Assembly (NCBI RefSeq): GCF_014269185.2
Contig: NZ_JABWRZ020000001.1
Coordinates: forward strand, 2,133,001 to 2,197,000
DNA length: 64,000 nucleotides
Reading direction: 5' to 3'
Source of the DNA: Pseudomonas oryzicola
GTDB lineage: Bacteria > Pseudomonadota > Gammaproteobacteria > Pseudomonadales > Pseudomonadaceae
The stretch's first letter is position 1. Every line of letters starts with the position of its first letter. A program made the translations under genes and the position numbers. Below, piece by piece: positions 7,526 through 17,320 of the stretch. The notes under the pieces are model-generated. The model saw nothing but the letters and a program-made list of their open reading frames with translations, had not been told where the DNA came from and made no database searches.

Positions 7526-9841
7526 ATGAAACAGTCCGACTTACGCTTCGGTTTCCAGGCGCTCGCTGCGCGCACGGAATTCGAAGTGGTTTCATTCAAA
7601 CTGGACGAAACCCTCAACCAGCCATTTGTGCTGACCCTGGAACTTGTCAGCTACGAAAGTGACATCGACTTCGGTCACCTGCTCGACAAGCCTGCGCTGT
7701 TCACCCTCTATTGCGCCGACCGGCCCCTGCGTCACGTGCATGGCCTGGTCAGCGCCTTCAGCCAGGGCGAAACCAGCTTTTCTCGCACGCGCTACCACGC
7801 CGTGGTCGAACCGCGGCTGGCCCGTGCCCGGTTGCGTTCGAACTGGCGCATCTTTCAGAGCAAAACCGTGCCGCAGATTCTTGACCTGATGTTCAAGCGC
7901 CAAGGCATTACCCGCTTCGAGCTGAACAGTTGCGCCGAGCACCAGGTACGGGAGTTCTGTGTCCAGGCGGGTGAAACCGACCTCGACTTCATCCATCGCC
8001 TTGCCGCTGAAGAAGGGTTTGTCTACCGCTTTTCACACTGTGCCAAGCAGCACACCCTGATCGTCACCGACCGCCTGCTTTCGTTCGGGCTGCTCAGCCG
8101 GGGCGCGCTCAAGAGCGAAGATGACGAGGCACTTTGGCAGGATGAGGTCGATGTCGGCCCCGATCAGGTGCTGTACCACGCCGACAGTGGCGGCGACCAG
8201 GCCCGCGCCTGCCTGCGGCGCTTGCGCTACTGCGAGCAGGTGCGTACGGCGCGGCAGGTGCAGCGCGACTACACCTTCACCCACCCCGCCTATCGCCAGG
8301 AGCACAGGGCGCAGGCCAGTAACGTCACGCACCAGTCCCTGGACTACGAACGCTTCGATTACCCGGGGCGCTACAAGCGCGATGCAGTCGGCAAGCCCTT
8401 CACCGAAACACGGCTGACGGGCTTGCGCCACGATGCCTGCCTGGCCGAAGTGCAGGGCGATGACGTGCGTCTGCAACCAGGCCTGAGCTTCACCCTGGTC
8501 GGCCACCCACGGCAAGACCTCAATGTGCACTGGCGCGTGGTCAGCCTGTGTCATCAGGGGTCCCAGCTCACCAGCCTGCAGGAACAGGCCGCCGGCGCCG
8601 AACAAGGCACCCACTATGTGAACGATGCGCTGCTGGTGCAGGGCATGGCCGAGTGGCGCCCGGCACCCGTGGCCAAGCCGCGCATCGATGGCCCGCACAT
8701 GGCCACCGTGGTCGGCCCGCCCGGCGAGGAGATCTATTGCGACGAATGGGGCCGGGTCAAGGTCAGCTTTCCCTGGGACCGAGAGAGCGAAAACAACGAA
8801 TTCAGCTCCTGCTGGGTGCGGGTGTCGCAAGGCTGGGCCGGTGGCAGCTGGGGTTCGATGGCCATCCCGCGTATTGGCCAGGATGTGATTGTCCAGTACG
8901 TCAATGGCGACCCCGACCAGCCGATCGTCACCGGGCGCACCTACTGCGGTGACCAGCTGCCGCCTTACGACCTGCCGCAACACAAGACCCGCATGACCAT
9001 CAAGAGCCAGACCCATAAAGGCACTGGCTTCAACGAGCTGCGCTTCGAAGATGAACTGGGGCGGCAGGAAGTATTCATTCATGCCGAGCGTGACCAGAAC
9101 AACGTCGTCAAGCACAACGAAACCACGCTGATCGGCAATGACCGTAGCGAGCGCGTCGAGCATGACGAGGTGGTGCACATAGGCGGCAACCGCAGCGTCA
9201 AGGTGGGCGCCAGCAAAAGCGAGACGGTTGCCCTTGGCAAGATCGAAAGCGTTGGCCTGGGCAAGATACTGGCGGTTGGTGGCGCGCTGAGCGTGAGCGT
9301 CGGCCTCGAGGCCAGCGAACAGGTGGCGCTGGACAAGCGCGTGCAGGTTGGCGGGCAATTGCGGGTCGACAGCCAGGACGACGTGTCGATCACCAGCCAT
9401 GGCGGCCACGTGCATATCGACAGCCGCACGTCGCTGACCCTCAGCTGTGGCGGGGCCTTTATCAAGCTGGCTGACGGCCGCATCGAAATCGGCTGCCCCG
9501 AGCCACTGCTGCTCCATGCCATCGCCCAGGTCAAGGCGCCGGCACGCTACGGTGAGCCGCCTGCCCCGGTACAGGACGACATCGAGTTTCGCCTGGTGCA
9601 CGCCGACGGCACGCCGATCGCCGGCACGGCCTACGTGGCGAGCTTGTCCGATGGCACCCAGCGCCAGGGCGTGGTCGACCAGAACGGCTATGCCCGCCTG
9701 GCCGGGGTCACCCCCGGCTGCAGCGCCCAGGTGCGGTATGAGGTAGGCCCAGGCCCGCTGCAGCTGACCACCGCGACCGAGCTGGATGCTGCCTTGCAGG
9801 CTTTGCTTGCCGGTTGCAGCTCGGCAGGTGGCCAGGCATGA
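7526..9841 (+). CDS. vgrG: Type VI secretion spike protein VgrG with C-terminal extension
   Basis: VgrG (771 aa) forms the trimeric tip of the T6SS tube and carries effectors into target cells. Residues 1-380 are the gp27-like base (LRFGFQALAARTEFEVVSF at the start). The gp5-like OB fold begins near residue 391 (VVGPPGEEIYCDEWGRVKVSFPWDRES), followed by a beta-helix rich in 'KVGASKSETV' type repeats (about 480-640) and a DUF2345 segment near 641 (GGAFIKLADGRIEIG). Residues about 685-771 form an extra beta-rich domain (DIEFRLVHADGTPIAG, then QNGYARLAGVTPG), probably the cargo dock. No other T6SS structural genes are in the window, so this is an orphan vgrG island. Its stop overlaps the effector start (ATGA). 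Confidence 0.95.
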   Translation: MKQSDLRFGFQALAARTEFEVVSFKLDETLNQPFVLTLELVSYESDIDFGHLLDKPALFTLYCADRPLRHVHGLVSAFSQGETSFSRTRYHAVVEPRLARARLRSNWRIFQSKTVPQILDLMFKRQGITRFELNSCAEHQVREFCVQAGETDLDFIHRLAAEEGFVYRFSHCAKQHTLIVTDRLLSFGLLSRGALKSEDDEALWQDEVDVGPDQVLYHADSGGDQARACLRRLRYCEQVRTARQVQRDYTFTHPAYRQEHRAQASNVTHQSLDYERFDYPGRYKRDAVGKPFTETRLTGLRHDACLAEVQGDDVRLQPGLSFTLVGHPRQDLNVHWRVVSLCHQGSQLTSLQEQAAGAEQGTHYVNDALLVQGMAEWRPAPVAKPRIDGPHMATVVGPPGEEIYCDEWGRVKVSFPWDRESENNEFSSCWVRVSQGWAGGSWGSMAIPRIGQDVIVQYVNGDPDQPIVTGRTYCGDQLPPYDLPQHKTRMTIKSQTHKGTGFNELRFEDELGRQEVFIHAERDQNNVVKHNETTLIGNDRSERVEHDEVVHIGGNRSVKVGASKSETVALGKIESVGLGKILAVGGALSVSVGLEASEQVALDKRVQVGGQLRVDSQDDVSITSHGGHVHIDSRTSLTLSCGGAFIKLADGRIEIGCPEPLLLHAIAQVKAPARYGEPPAPVQDDIEFRLVHADGTPIAGTAYVASLSDGTQRQGVVDQNGYARLAGVTPGCSAQVRYEVGPGPLQLTTATELDAALQALLAGCSSAGGQA

Positions 9842-11238
9842 GTTCGACAGCGGACTGGCTGGACGAAGCGGTCGACAAAGTCGCCGGCGGCTTTGCCTGG
9901 CTGCGCGACCTGGTGCTAGGCGAGTTTGCCGAGGAGCGGCCACTGAGCGTGGTCATCGCCGACATGCTGCTGTCCCTGGTGCCGGGGGTGGTGATCGTGC
10001 TCAGCGCCCGTGACCTCGCCGCAGTGTGCCTGCGCCTGGGCAGGCGCTACACGGCGGATGGCAGCCAGGCAGCGGCGCAGCCGCCGGAATGGCAGGAGTG
10101 GGTGTTGCTGGTGGCCTGCCTGGTCACCTTGATCGCCCCGATCATCGGCGCGGTGGTCGGGGCGGCGGGCACCGCAGTGGGCTCGGTGGCAGGTGCACTG
10201 GTTGGGCAGGAAGCGGCGGCGTTTCTGCGTGGGTTGTGCCTGCTGTTGATTCGTGAAAGCCAGGTCATCTTGCAGGCCGTGGTTGCCTTTCTCGGCAAGT
10301 TCACCCGCGGCAGCGTGGAGTTCTGGCTGCGCCAGGTCCGGTTCGCCAGCTATGAAAAGGACCTGCTGGCCTACCTGGACCAGTTTCTGGCCAAGGTCAT
10401 TGCGGCGACGGTAAAGCTGCGCAGTTACCTCGGCAACTGGCCGTTCAACCAGGCGGCCTCGCGCCTGTTGGTGCGGCTGCAGGCCATGGAAGCGCAGTTC
10501 TACGCGGTGCAGGTGCATGCCGTGCGGGAAATCCCGCATGCGCTGATGCAGCTCGATGCCAGGCTGGCCAAGTTATTGGAGCAAGCCAGCGACCTGCCCG
10601 CGCAGGTGGCGCATGCCGGGGTGCATGCAGCAAAGCCGGTGCCCATGGCCATGAGTGGTGGGCGGGTGACTTCCGGCATTGGCATGCGCCCACGTTATCT
10701 GGAGCGCCCCGACGGCGTGCTCGGCCCGCCGGTGCCCACGTCACCGCCAGTTGCTGCGCATGGCGCCAATGTGCACGCGTTCGATCACGCGACGGCGACC
10801 CGGACGCAGAAGGGTATTTACGGGGAGGTGGTCAGTGATCAGTACATGCTTGGCAAGGGCCACGAAAACCTGTTGTCGGCGGCGCGGGGGCCGCGCAGCC
10901 TGGAAATGAAACCCACTGGGCGCGGGCTGGATGGTGTCTATCGTAATGCCCATCCGCCACCGCCGTTCATTATTACCGAGACCAAGTATCGAACGGGGGG
11001 CGTGTTTTCGCCGGGGAGTTTGCCGGTTACGAAGGGGAGTGAGGGATATCCGAGTGCCAGGCAGATGAGTGATGCGTGGATTGTCCCTAGATTACAAAGC
11101 GCTTTGGGGCGTAGTGAGGGAGATGCGATTCGAGACGCAGGGTACGAGCGGTGGCTAATAGTCGTAAACGAAAACGGGGTCGTATCGAGTGTGACTAAGC
11201 TCGACGGGAATGCAAGGGCCATTGTTGATGGTGTTTGA
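9838..11238 (+). CDS. T6SS cargo effector: hydrophobic N-terminus plus PoNe-like DNase domain
   Basis: This 466-aa protein is translationally coupled to vgrG and followed by PoNi-type immunity genes, so it is almost certainly a VgrG cargo effector. Hydrophobic stretches lie at about 37-63 and 88-155 (LVACLVTLIAPIIGAVVGAA), followed by an amphipathic region to about 255 and a Pro/Gly linker to about 310. The toxin domain (about 315-466) has GIYGE (E330), GRGLDGVYRN (D365) and TETKYR (E381, K383). That spacing fits a PD-(D/E)xK nuclease, as in the PoNe DNase family. The assignment to PoNe rests mainly on the linked DUF1910/DUF1911-like immunity genes. The start ATG 9838 overlaps the vgrG stop. 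Base composition turns A/T-rich over the last 250 bases, suggesting a swapped toxin tip. There is no adaptor gene (DUF4123 type) between vgrG and this gene. Confidence 0.75.
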   Translation: MSSTADWLDEAVDKVAGGFAWLRDLVLGEFAEERPLSVVIADMLLSLVPGVVIVLSARDLAAVCLRLGRRYTADGSQAAAQPPEWQEWVLLVACLVTLIAPIIGAVVGAAGTAVGSVAGALVGQEAAAFLRGLCLLLIRESQVILQAVVAFLGKFTRGSVEFWLRQVRFASYEKDLLAYLDQFLAKVIAATVKLRSYLGNWPFNQAASRLLVRLQAMEAQFYAVQVHAVREIPHALMQLDARLAKLLEQASDLPAQVAHAGVHAAKPVPMAMSGGRVTSGIGMRPRYLERPDGVLGPPVPTSPPVAAHGANVHAFDHATATRTQKGIYGEVVSDQYMLGKGHENLLSAARGPRSLEMKPTGRGLDGVYRNAHPPPPFIITETKYRTGGVFSPGSLPVTKGSEGYPSARQMSDAWIVPRLQSALGRSEGDAIRDAGYERWLIVVNENGVVSSVTKLDGNARAIVDGV

Positions 11239-11252
11239 CAGGAGGATGTCAG

Positions 11253-12206
11253 GTGCAATTTGATCGGGTTAAAAGAGAGCCGCTTCTTCAAGAAAGGTTT
11301 TATCTGGATGATGTGTCTTATTTGAAGGAAAAGTACTTTGAGCGGAGCGCTGAGGAGTATCTGGCTAGGTCGTGGCCGGATTACGTCAATGTGGAAGGAA
11401 TAAGTTGGGGGTGGTGCTATCAGTCACTTGAATTATTGATTGAATTGTATTCAGGGGGCGAGCCGTTAGAGTCCCTCCAAGCCTATGCTGAGCACGTGTT
11501 TTCGCAGTTTCAGCGGCACAAACAGAGTTTTCCGGATTTCTCATTGAAGCTATGGGAGCCAGATGCCTATCAGTACGTGTTGTGGCTTTTATCTTTTGCT
11601 GTTTTGTTCGGAAAAGCAGGGCGTATTGCGCAAATAGCAGCGTGGACAAGTGACAGTTCGGATGAGAGTCAGGATTTACTGTTGAGGCAGTTGTTTGTTC
11701 GTGTGGGTGTAGATTTTCCTGGGGGCACGTTAGTTCATAAGCGACCTTACAGTGAGCTCCTTAGGGCAGTGTCAAGTGGAGGCGATGAGCAGCAACAGGC
11801 TTTGCGTGCCTATCTCAAACAATGGTACAGAGGTATGCGAAACTGTTATTGGCATGACCGCCACAAGGGAAGAAGTGACTCTGGATTCTTTGGTTACTGG
11901 GCATTCGAGGCGGGTATGGTCACTGTGCTATGGGGTGTTGATGATACTCCCTACAGGGATCTCCCCTACTATCCGAAAGATTTGGTAGATGACGCTCGTG
12001 AACGCCAAGTTATTCAAAGTTTCCCAGAAGGACTTCTGAGCGTGACAAGTTCGGATGTGTTTGCCAAGTCAGGTGAAGTTTGCCCTCGCACGGGCGTGTG
12101 GGTCTGCGACGATTGGGTTGTGGGGCCTCAAACATTTATGCAAGGCATTGAAATGCCAGCCGACGAGGGACGTATCTTGACGTGGCGCTTGGTAAAGGGC
12201 CTGTAA
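11253..12206 (+). CDS. PoNi-type immunity protein 1 (DUF1910/DUF1911-like)
   Basis: This 317-aa protein probably neutralises the nuclease effector just upstream. It opens with FDRVKREPLLQ and contains SLELLIELYSGGEPLESL, FPDFSLKLWEPDAYQYVLWL, QWYRGMRNCYWHDRHKG and GFFGYWAFEAGMVTVLWG, the helical pattern I associate with PoNi (DUF1910 then DUF1911). I choose GTG 11253, with AGGAGG seven bases upstream, over the TTG six codons earlier. This start lines up with both paralogs. It begins 14 bases after the effector stop. The gene is visibly A/T-rich compared with vgrG, which suggests recent transfer with the toxin tail, so this copy is the best cognate-immunity candidate. Confidence 0.8.
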   Translation: MQFDRVKREPLLQERFYLDDVSYLKEKYFERSAEEYLARSWPDYVNVEGISWGWCYQSLELLIELYSGGEPLESLQAYAEHVFSQFQRHKQSFPDFSLKLWEPDAYQYVLWLLSFAVLFGKAGRIAQIAAWTSDSSDESQDLLLRQLFVRVGVDFPGGTLVHKRPYSELLRAVSSGGDEQQQALRAYLKQWYRGMRNCYWHDRHKGRSDSGFFGYWAFEAGMVTVLWGVDDTPYRDLPYYPKDLVDDARERQVIQSFPEGLLSVTSSDVFAKSGEVCPRTGVWVCDDWVVGPQTFMQGIEMPADEGRILTWRLVKGL

Positions 12207-12272
12207 GCTCTGATTCTACCAGGTCGCCTATTTTTGCAGGTGAGCGTAGCCGCCTGAATCCATTGGGTGTGA

Positions 12273-13049
12273 ATGATGTGTCGATTCGATAAGTGTAAGC
12301 GTGAACCATTGCTGCAAGAAGCAGCCTATCTCGATAGTATTTCCTTTTGGAAGAAGTATTATGTCGAGCTAGAGGCTGAGCCTTACCTGAAAATTGAACG
12401 CCCCGAATATGTAAACATTGAAATGTTGAGCTGGAGTTGGTGCTATGAGTCTATGGAGTTGCTTGTGGCTCTTTACTCAGGTGGTGAACCCATCAAGTCG
12501 CTTGAATTCTATGCGGGGCACATGTTCAGCCAGTTCCAGCGTCACAAACGCTCTTATCCCGATTTTTCTTTGAAGCTATGGGAGCCCGACGCTTACCAGT
12601 TCGTACTTTGGCTGCTGTCCCTCGCTGTGCTGTTGGATATGCCTGAGCGCATCGAGCAGATCGCCGGTTACATCAGTGACGACCCGGATCACGGTCAAGA
12701 CCTGCTGATCCGCCAGCTGTTCACCCGGGTTGGTATCAACCAGGCCGGCCCGGCATTGATTCACGCGCGCCCCTACGCAGACTTGCTGCAAGCCTTGAAC
12801 GGCGAACAGGCCGAACAGCAGCAGGCCATGCGCAGCTACCTGAAGAAATGGTACCGAGGCATGCGCAATTGCTATTGGCATGATCGCCACAAAGCCCGCA
12901 GCGATGCCGGCTTTTTCGGCTACTGGGCCTTCGAGGCCGGTTTGGTCACATTGTTGTGGGATATCGACGATACGCCTTACCGCGACTTGCCCTATTACCC
13001 AAAAGACCTGGTCGATCACGCCCGGCAGCGCCCGGCTCACCTGAATTAG
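12273..13049 (+). CDS. PoNi-type immunity protein 2, C-terminally truncated
   Basis: This 258-aa paralog matches immunity protein 1 closely from FDKCKREPLLQ to DLPYYPKDLVD, then stops after nine unrelated residues (ending RPAHLN). It lacks the last 60 or so residues, which carry the GVWVCDDWVVGPQTF block in copy 1 and the TCVERALGEQVFMHQ block in copy 3. The lost part is not present in another frame, because the next ribosome site begins immediately, so this is a deletion. Its first 330 bases are A/T-rich like copy 1 and the rest is G/C-rich, consistent with a recombinant. ATG 12273 and ATG 12276 are equally possible starts; both have weak ribosome sites. It may be functional, a decoy, or decaying. 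Confidence 0.72.
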   Translation: MMCRFDKCKREPLLQEAAYLDSISFWKKYYVELEAEPYLKIERPEYVNIEMLSWSWCYESMELLVALYSGGEPIKSLEFYAGHMFSQFQRHKRSYPDFSLKLWEPDAYQFVLWLLSLAVLLDMPERIEQIAGYISDDPDHGQDLLIRQLFTRVGINQAGPALIHARPYADLLQALNGEQAEQQQAMRSYLKKWYRGMRNCYWHDRHKARSDAGFFGYWAFEAGLVTLLWDIDDTPYRDLPYYPKDLVDHARQRPAHLN

Positions 13050-13064
13050 CGTGGAGGAGGGCCA

Positions 13065-14027
13065 ATGGGCCACTTTGACAGCATCAAGCGCGACCCGTGG
13101 ATGGTCGAGCAGCACTATCGGGCCTCGACCCATGAAAAGGAACAGGAATTCGCCGACCCGGACACCCAGGCCTTGCTGGCCGGCCCCGCCGAGCACAGGC
13201 ACCACTACCGGGGGCTTAGCCGCGACTGGGCGCACATGGCTTTGGAGCTGGCCATCCAGCGCTACTCCGGTGGCGAGCCGATGGAACTGGTAGAGGCCTA
13301 TGTCGATTACGCGTTCGCCCAGTTCGCCCGGCATTTTTCCGCCTACCCGGCAGCCAGCGAGCAATTGCGCCCGTGGGTGGCGGACGACTACCGGCTTGCC
13401 CTGTGGCTGCTGTCGCTGGCGGTGCTGTGCGGTTACCCCGAGCGGGTAGGCCAACTGCTGGGCTGGTTGAACCAGGCCGACGAGCGCAGCCCCGACCTGC
13501 TGTTGCATCGGCTGTTCCAGCGTCTGGGCAAGGCATATCCAGGCACCTCGTTGCTTCACCCCGAGCCCTACGCCACGTTGCTGGAGAGCCTCGATCTACG
13601 TGGCCCTGCGCAGCAGGACGCACTCATGCGCTACCTCGGCCAGTGGTACGCCGAGGCGCACGGCTGTTACTGGCACGAGCGCCACGCGCGGGCACGCGGT
13701 GACCACCTGGGCTATTGGGCATTCGAAGCGGCGCTGGTGGCGTTTTTATGGTCGGTGCAAGGCGACGCCCTGCAAAGCGCGCCACAGTTCTACCCGAAGG
13801 CACTTGTCGACCGGGCCCATTACCGGCGGCTGGGCAAGCAGTTTCGCGACCCGGAAACCGCCAGGCGCGAGGATGCCCCCGGCTGGCCATCCGGCACCCC
13901 CTGCCCATGGCCCGGCCACTACACCTGCGTCGAGCGCGCGCTGGGTGAGCAGGTGTTCATGCACCAGGTACCTTTCCCCGAGATCGATGGCCAGGTCGTG
14001 CACTGGCGGCTGTCGAGAACGTTCTGA
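13065..14027 (+). CDS. PoNi-type immunity protein 3
   Basis: This 320-aa protein has the same architecture as the two copies upstream: FDSIKRDPWMVEQHY, ALELAIQRYSGGEPMELVEAY, QWYAEAHGCYWHERHARA and HLGYWAFEAALVAFLW, with a complete C-terminus ending HWRLSRTF. It is much more diverged and fully G/C-rich, like vgrG. It starts 15 bases after copy 2 with a strong GGAGGAGG ribosome site. A likely reading is that it is the resident or ancestral immunity gene kept for an earlier toxin variant. Confidence 0.78.
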   Translation: MGHFDSIKRDPWMVEQHYRASTHEKEQEFADPDTQALLAGPAEHRHHYRGLSRDWAHMALELAIQRYSGGEPMELVEAYVDYAFAQFARHFSAYPAASEQLRPWVADDYRLALWLLSLAVLCGYPERVGQLLGWLNQADERSPDLLLHRLFQRLGKAYPGTSLLHPEPYATLLESLDLRGPAQQDALMRYLGQWYAEAHGCYWHERHARARGDHLGYWAFEAALVAFLWSVQGDALQSAPQFYPKALVDRAHYRRLGKQFRDPETARREDAPGWPSGTPCPWPGHYTCVERALGEQVFMHQVPFPEIDGQVVHWRLSRTF

Positions 14028-14081
14028 TTGGCGCCACCGGCACCGGTGCCTGGCGCGTCATATGACCAAGGAGTCGCAACA

Positions 14082-14339
14082 ATGCCTGCCATCGTTCTGC
14101 TGGGCCACGCTCACCACTGCCCGCTGTGCGGCCCGACCAGCGTCAGCAGCGGTTCCAGCCTGTTCTTCGTCAACGGCAGGGCCGCCGCCCGGGTTGGCGA
14201 CAAGCTCGGGTGTGGGGCGCTGATCACCAGCGGCTCGGCACTGATGATGGAGGACGGGCAGCCGTTTGCCAGGGTCGGCGACACCACCAGTCATGGTGGC
14301 GTACTGGAAAATGGCGATAACAGCTGGCTGCTTGATTAA
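14082..14339 (+). CDS. PAAR-domain T6SS spike tip protein
   Basis: This 85-aa single-domain PAAR protein should cap the VgrG trimer as the sharp cone. It opens with MPAIVLLGHAHHCPLCGPTS and has repeated VNGRAAARVGDK and EDGQPFARVGDTTSHGG blocks; the His and Cys residues are the usual zinc ligands. I start at ATG 14082, which has AAGGAG nine to fourteen bases upstream, not 18 codons earlier. It closes the vgrG-effector-immunity-PAAR set. It carries no toxin extension, so delivery of the cargo effector is through VgrG. Confidence 0.9.
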   Translation: MPAIVLLGHAHHCPLCGPTSVSSGSSLFFVNGRAAARVGDKLGCGALITSGSALMMEDGQPFARVGDTTSHGGVLENGDNSWLLD

Positions 14340-14344
14340 GCGAT

Positions 14345-14366
14345 GTGGGAGCGGTTCAGCTCCCAC
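14345..14366. terminator. Hairpin after the PAAR gene
   Basis: GTGGGAGC and GCTCCCAC form a perfect eight-base stem with a six-base loop, six bases after the PAAR stop. There is no T-tract, so it may be half a REP unit or an mRNA 3' end. It also lies just beyond the stop of the small gene on the other strand. Confidence 0.5.
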
Positions 14367-14381
14367 CGGGAAGGGACAAGA

Positions 14382-14549
14382 TCAGAGGCTGACGGCGTCG
14401 CCGTCGGTGCGTGCCTGTGCCAGCAGCAGGTTCAGTTGGGCGACCTGCTGACGCAGCTGGTCACGTTCTTCCTTCAGTTTACGCAGCTCATCACGGCGCA
14501 CGGAGACATAGAGGGTCTGGGTTGGAGTAGCAGGCATCAAGGTACCCAT
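14382..14549 (-). CDS. Small coiled-coil protein (55 aa)
   Basis: I do not recognise a named function. The product begins MGTLMPATPTQTLYVSVRRD and continues with a heptad pattern, ELRKLKEERDQLRQQVAQLN, with leucines about seven apart, so it should form a short leucine-zipper-like helix. GAGGTG lies five to ten bases before ATG 14549. An internal ATG four codons on is also possible. The frame is conserved-looking, with G/C-ending codons, and it sits alone on the minus strand between the T6SS island and gnd. It may be a dimeric regulator or a structural microprotein. Confidence 0.65.
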   Translation of the reverse strand: MGTLMPATPTQTLYVSVRRDELRKLKEERDQLRQQVAQLNLLLAQARTDGDAVSL

Positions 14550-14752
14550 GAGCACACCTCGCGGTTTTGGCTGGTGACAAGTTAAAGCGTAGACGCTTCA
14601 CGCGGGGCGCATTCTGAATTCTTTTGCAGGCCTTGGGAACTTTTTTGTTTATCGTGGTCGCGCCGTTCGTCGCTGAACCCACGCGCGGTTCGCTGGACTA
14701 ACCTGAAGGCTGCACTGTTTTGACATCAAATTCGCAAGGGGAGCATCGGCTC

Positions 14753-15732
14753 ATGCAACTGGGAATCATCGGGCTGGGCCGCATGGGCGGCAATATCGCA
14801 AGGCGCCTGATGCGCGCCGGCCACCGTACCGTGGTGCACGACCGCAGCCGTGAAGCCATCAGCACCCTGGAGGGCGAGGGTGCCCAAGGGGCGCACGATC
14901 TTGGGGCGCTGGTGCAAAAGCTCAAGGCACCGCGTGCGGTGTGGGTGATGCTGCCGGCCGGCGAACCTACCGAGCAGACCATCGCGCAGCTGGCCGAGCT
15001 GCTGGAGCCGGGCGATGCGATCATCGACGGCGGCAACACCTTCTACAAGGATGATATGCGCCGGGCGGGCGAGCTGGCCAAGCGCGGGCTGCATTACCTG
15101 GATGTGGGCACCTCCGGCGGTGTGTGGGGCCTGGAGCGTGGCTACTGCATGATGATCGGTGGCGAAAAGGACGTGTTCGAGCGCCTGGAGCCGCTGTTCA
15201 AGGCACTGGCCCCGGGCGTGGGTGACATCCCGCGTACCCATGGCCGTAGCGGCGAGTACCAGCGCGCCGAGCACGGCTACATCCATGCCGGCCCAGCCGG
15301 TGCCGGGCACTACGTGAAAATGGTGCACAACGGTATCGAGTACGGCTTGATGCAGGCCTATGCCGAAGGCTTCGACCTGCTGCGCAGCAAGGGCGGCAAC
15401 GAACTGCCCGAGGGCCAGCGCTTTGACCTGGACGTGGCGGAAATCGCCGAAGTGTGGCGGCGTGGCAGCGTGGTCACCTCGTGGTTGCTCGACCTGACCG
15501 CCGATGCCCTGGTGGCCGACCCCCAGCTGGCGCAGTTCAGTGGCTCGGTGTCCGACAGCGGTGAAGGCCGCTGGACCATCGATGCCGCCGTCGAGCAGGC
15601 AGTGCCGGTGCCGGTGTTGTCCAGCGCCCTGTTCGCCCGCTTCCGCTCGCGCCAGCAGCAGGGCACCTACGGTGACAAGATCCTCTCGGCCATGCGCCTG
15701 GGCTTCGGTGGCCATATCGAGAAGAAAGGCGA

Positions 15733-15736
<4 letters not shown>
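14753..15736 (+). CDS. gnd: 6-phosphogluconate dehydrogenase, decarboxylating (short form)
   Basis: Gnd (327 aa) oxidises 6-phosphogluconate to ribulose 5-phosphate plus CO2. The N-terminal Rossmann motif [18 protein letters not shown] starts at residue 6, and the substrate region has [20 protein letters not shown] and [14 protein letters not shown]. At about 330 residues it belongs to the short class, often NAD-preferring, rather than the 470-residue enteric form. I begin at ATG 14753 (AAGGGGAG upstream) rather than 11 codons earlier. Its stop overlaps the zwf start (ATGA), so the two oxidative pentose-phosphate enzymes are co-translated. Confidence 0.93.
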
Positions 15737-17238
<1,502 letters not shown>

Positions 17239-17248
17239 GTTTTCTGTA

Positions 17249-17302
17249 TGGCCTGTGCCGGCCTCTTCGCGGGCAAGCCCACGCAGAGGCCGGCACAGGC
17301 CA
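17249..17302. repeat. REP-like perfect inverted repeat after zwf
   Basis: An 18-base arm (17249-17266) is repeated exactly in reverse complement at 17285-17302, around a loop with the pseudomonad REP core 'TCGCGGGCAAGCCC'. It separates zwf from the GH15 gene and could act as a transcription attenuator or mRNA stabiliser. Confidence 0.8.
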
Positions 17303-17320
17303 CCACACGAAGGAGCCGCA

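Noticed and set aside
11235..11252. TTG start for immunity protein 1, six codons upstream of the GTG
   Set aside because: It would sit on top of the AGGAGG site; GTG 11253 has ideal spacing and aligns with both paralogs.
7526..14339. Full T6SS gene cluster or prophage tail module
   Set aside because: No TssB/C, Hcp, ClpV, TssJKLM, sheath, baseplate or integrase genes are in the window; only tip, cargo, immunity and PAAR.
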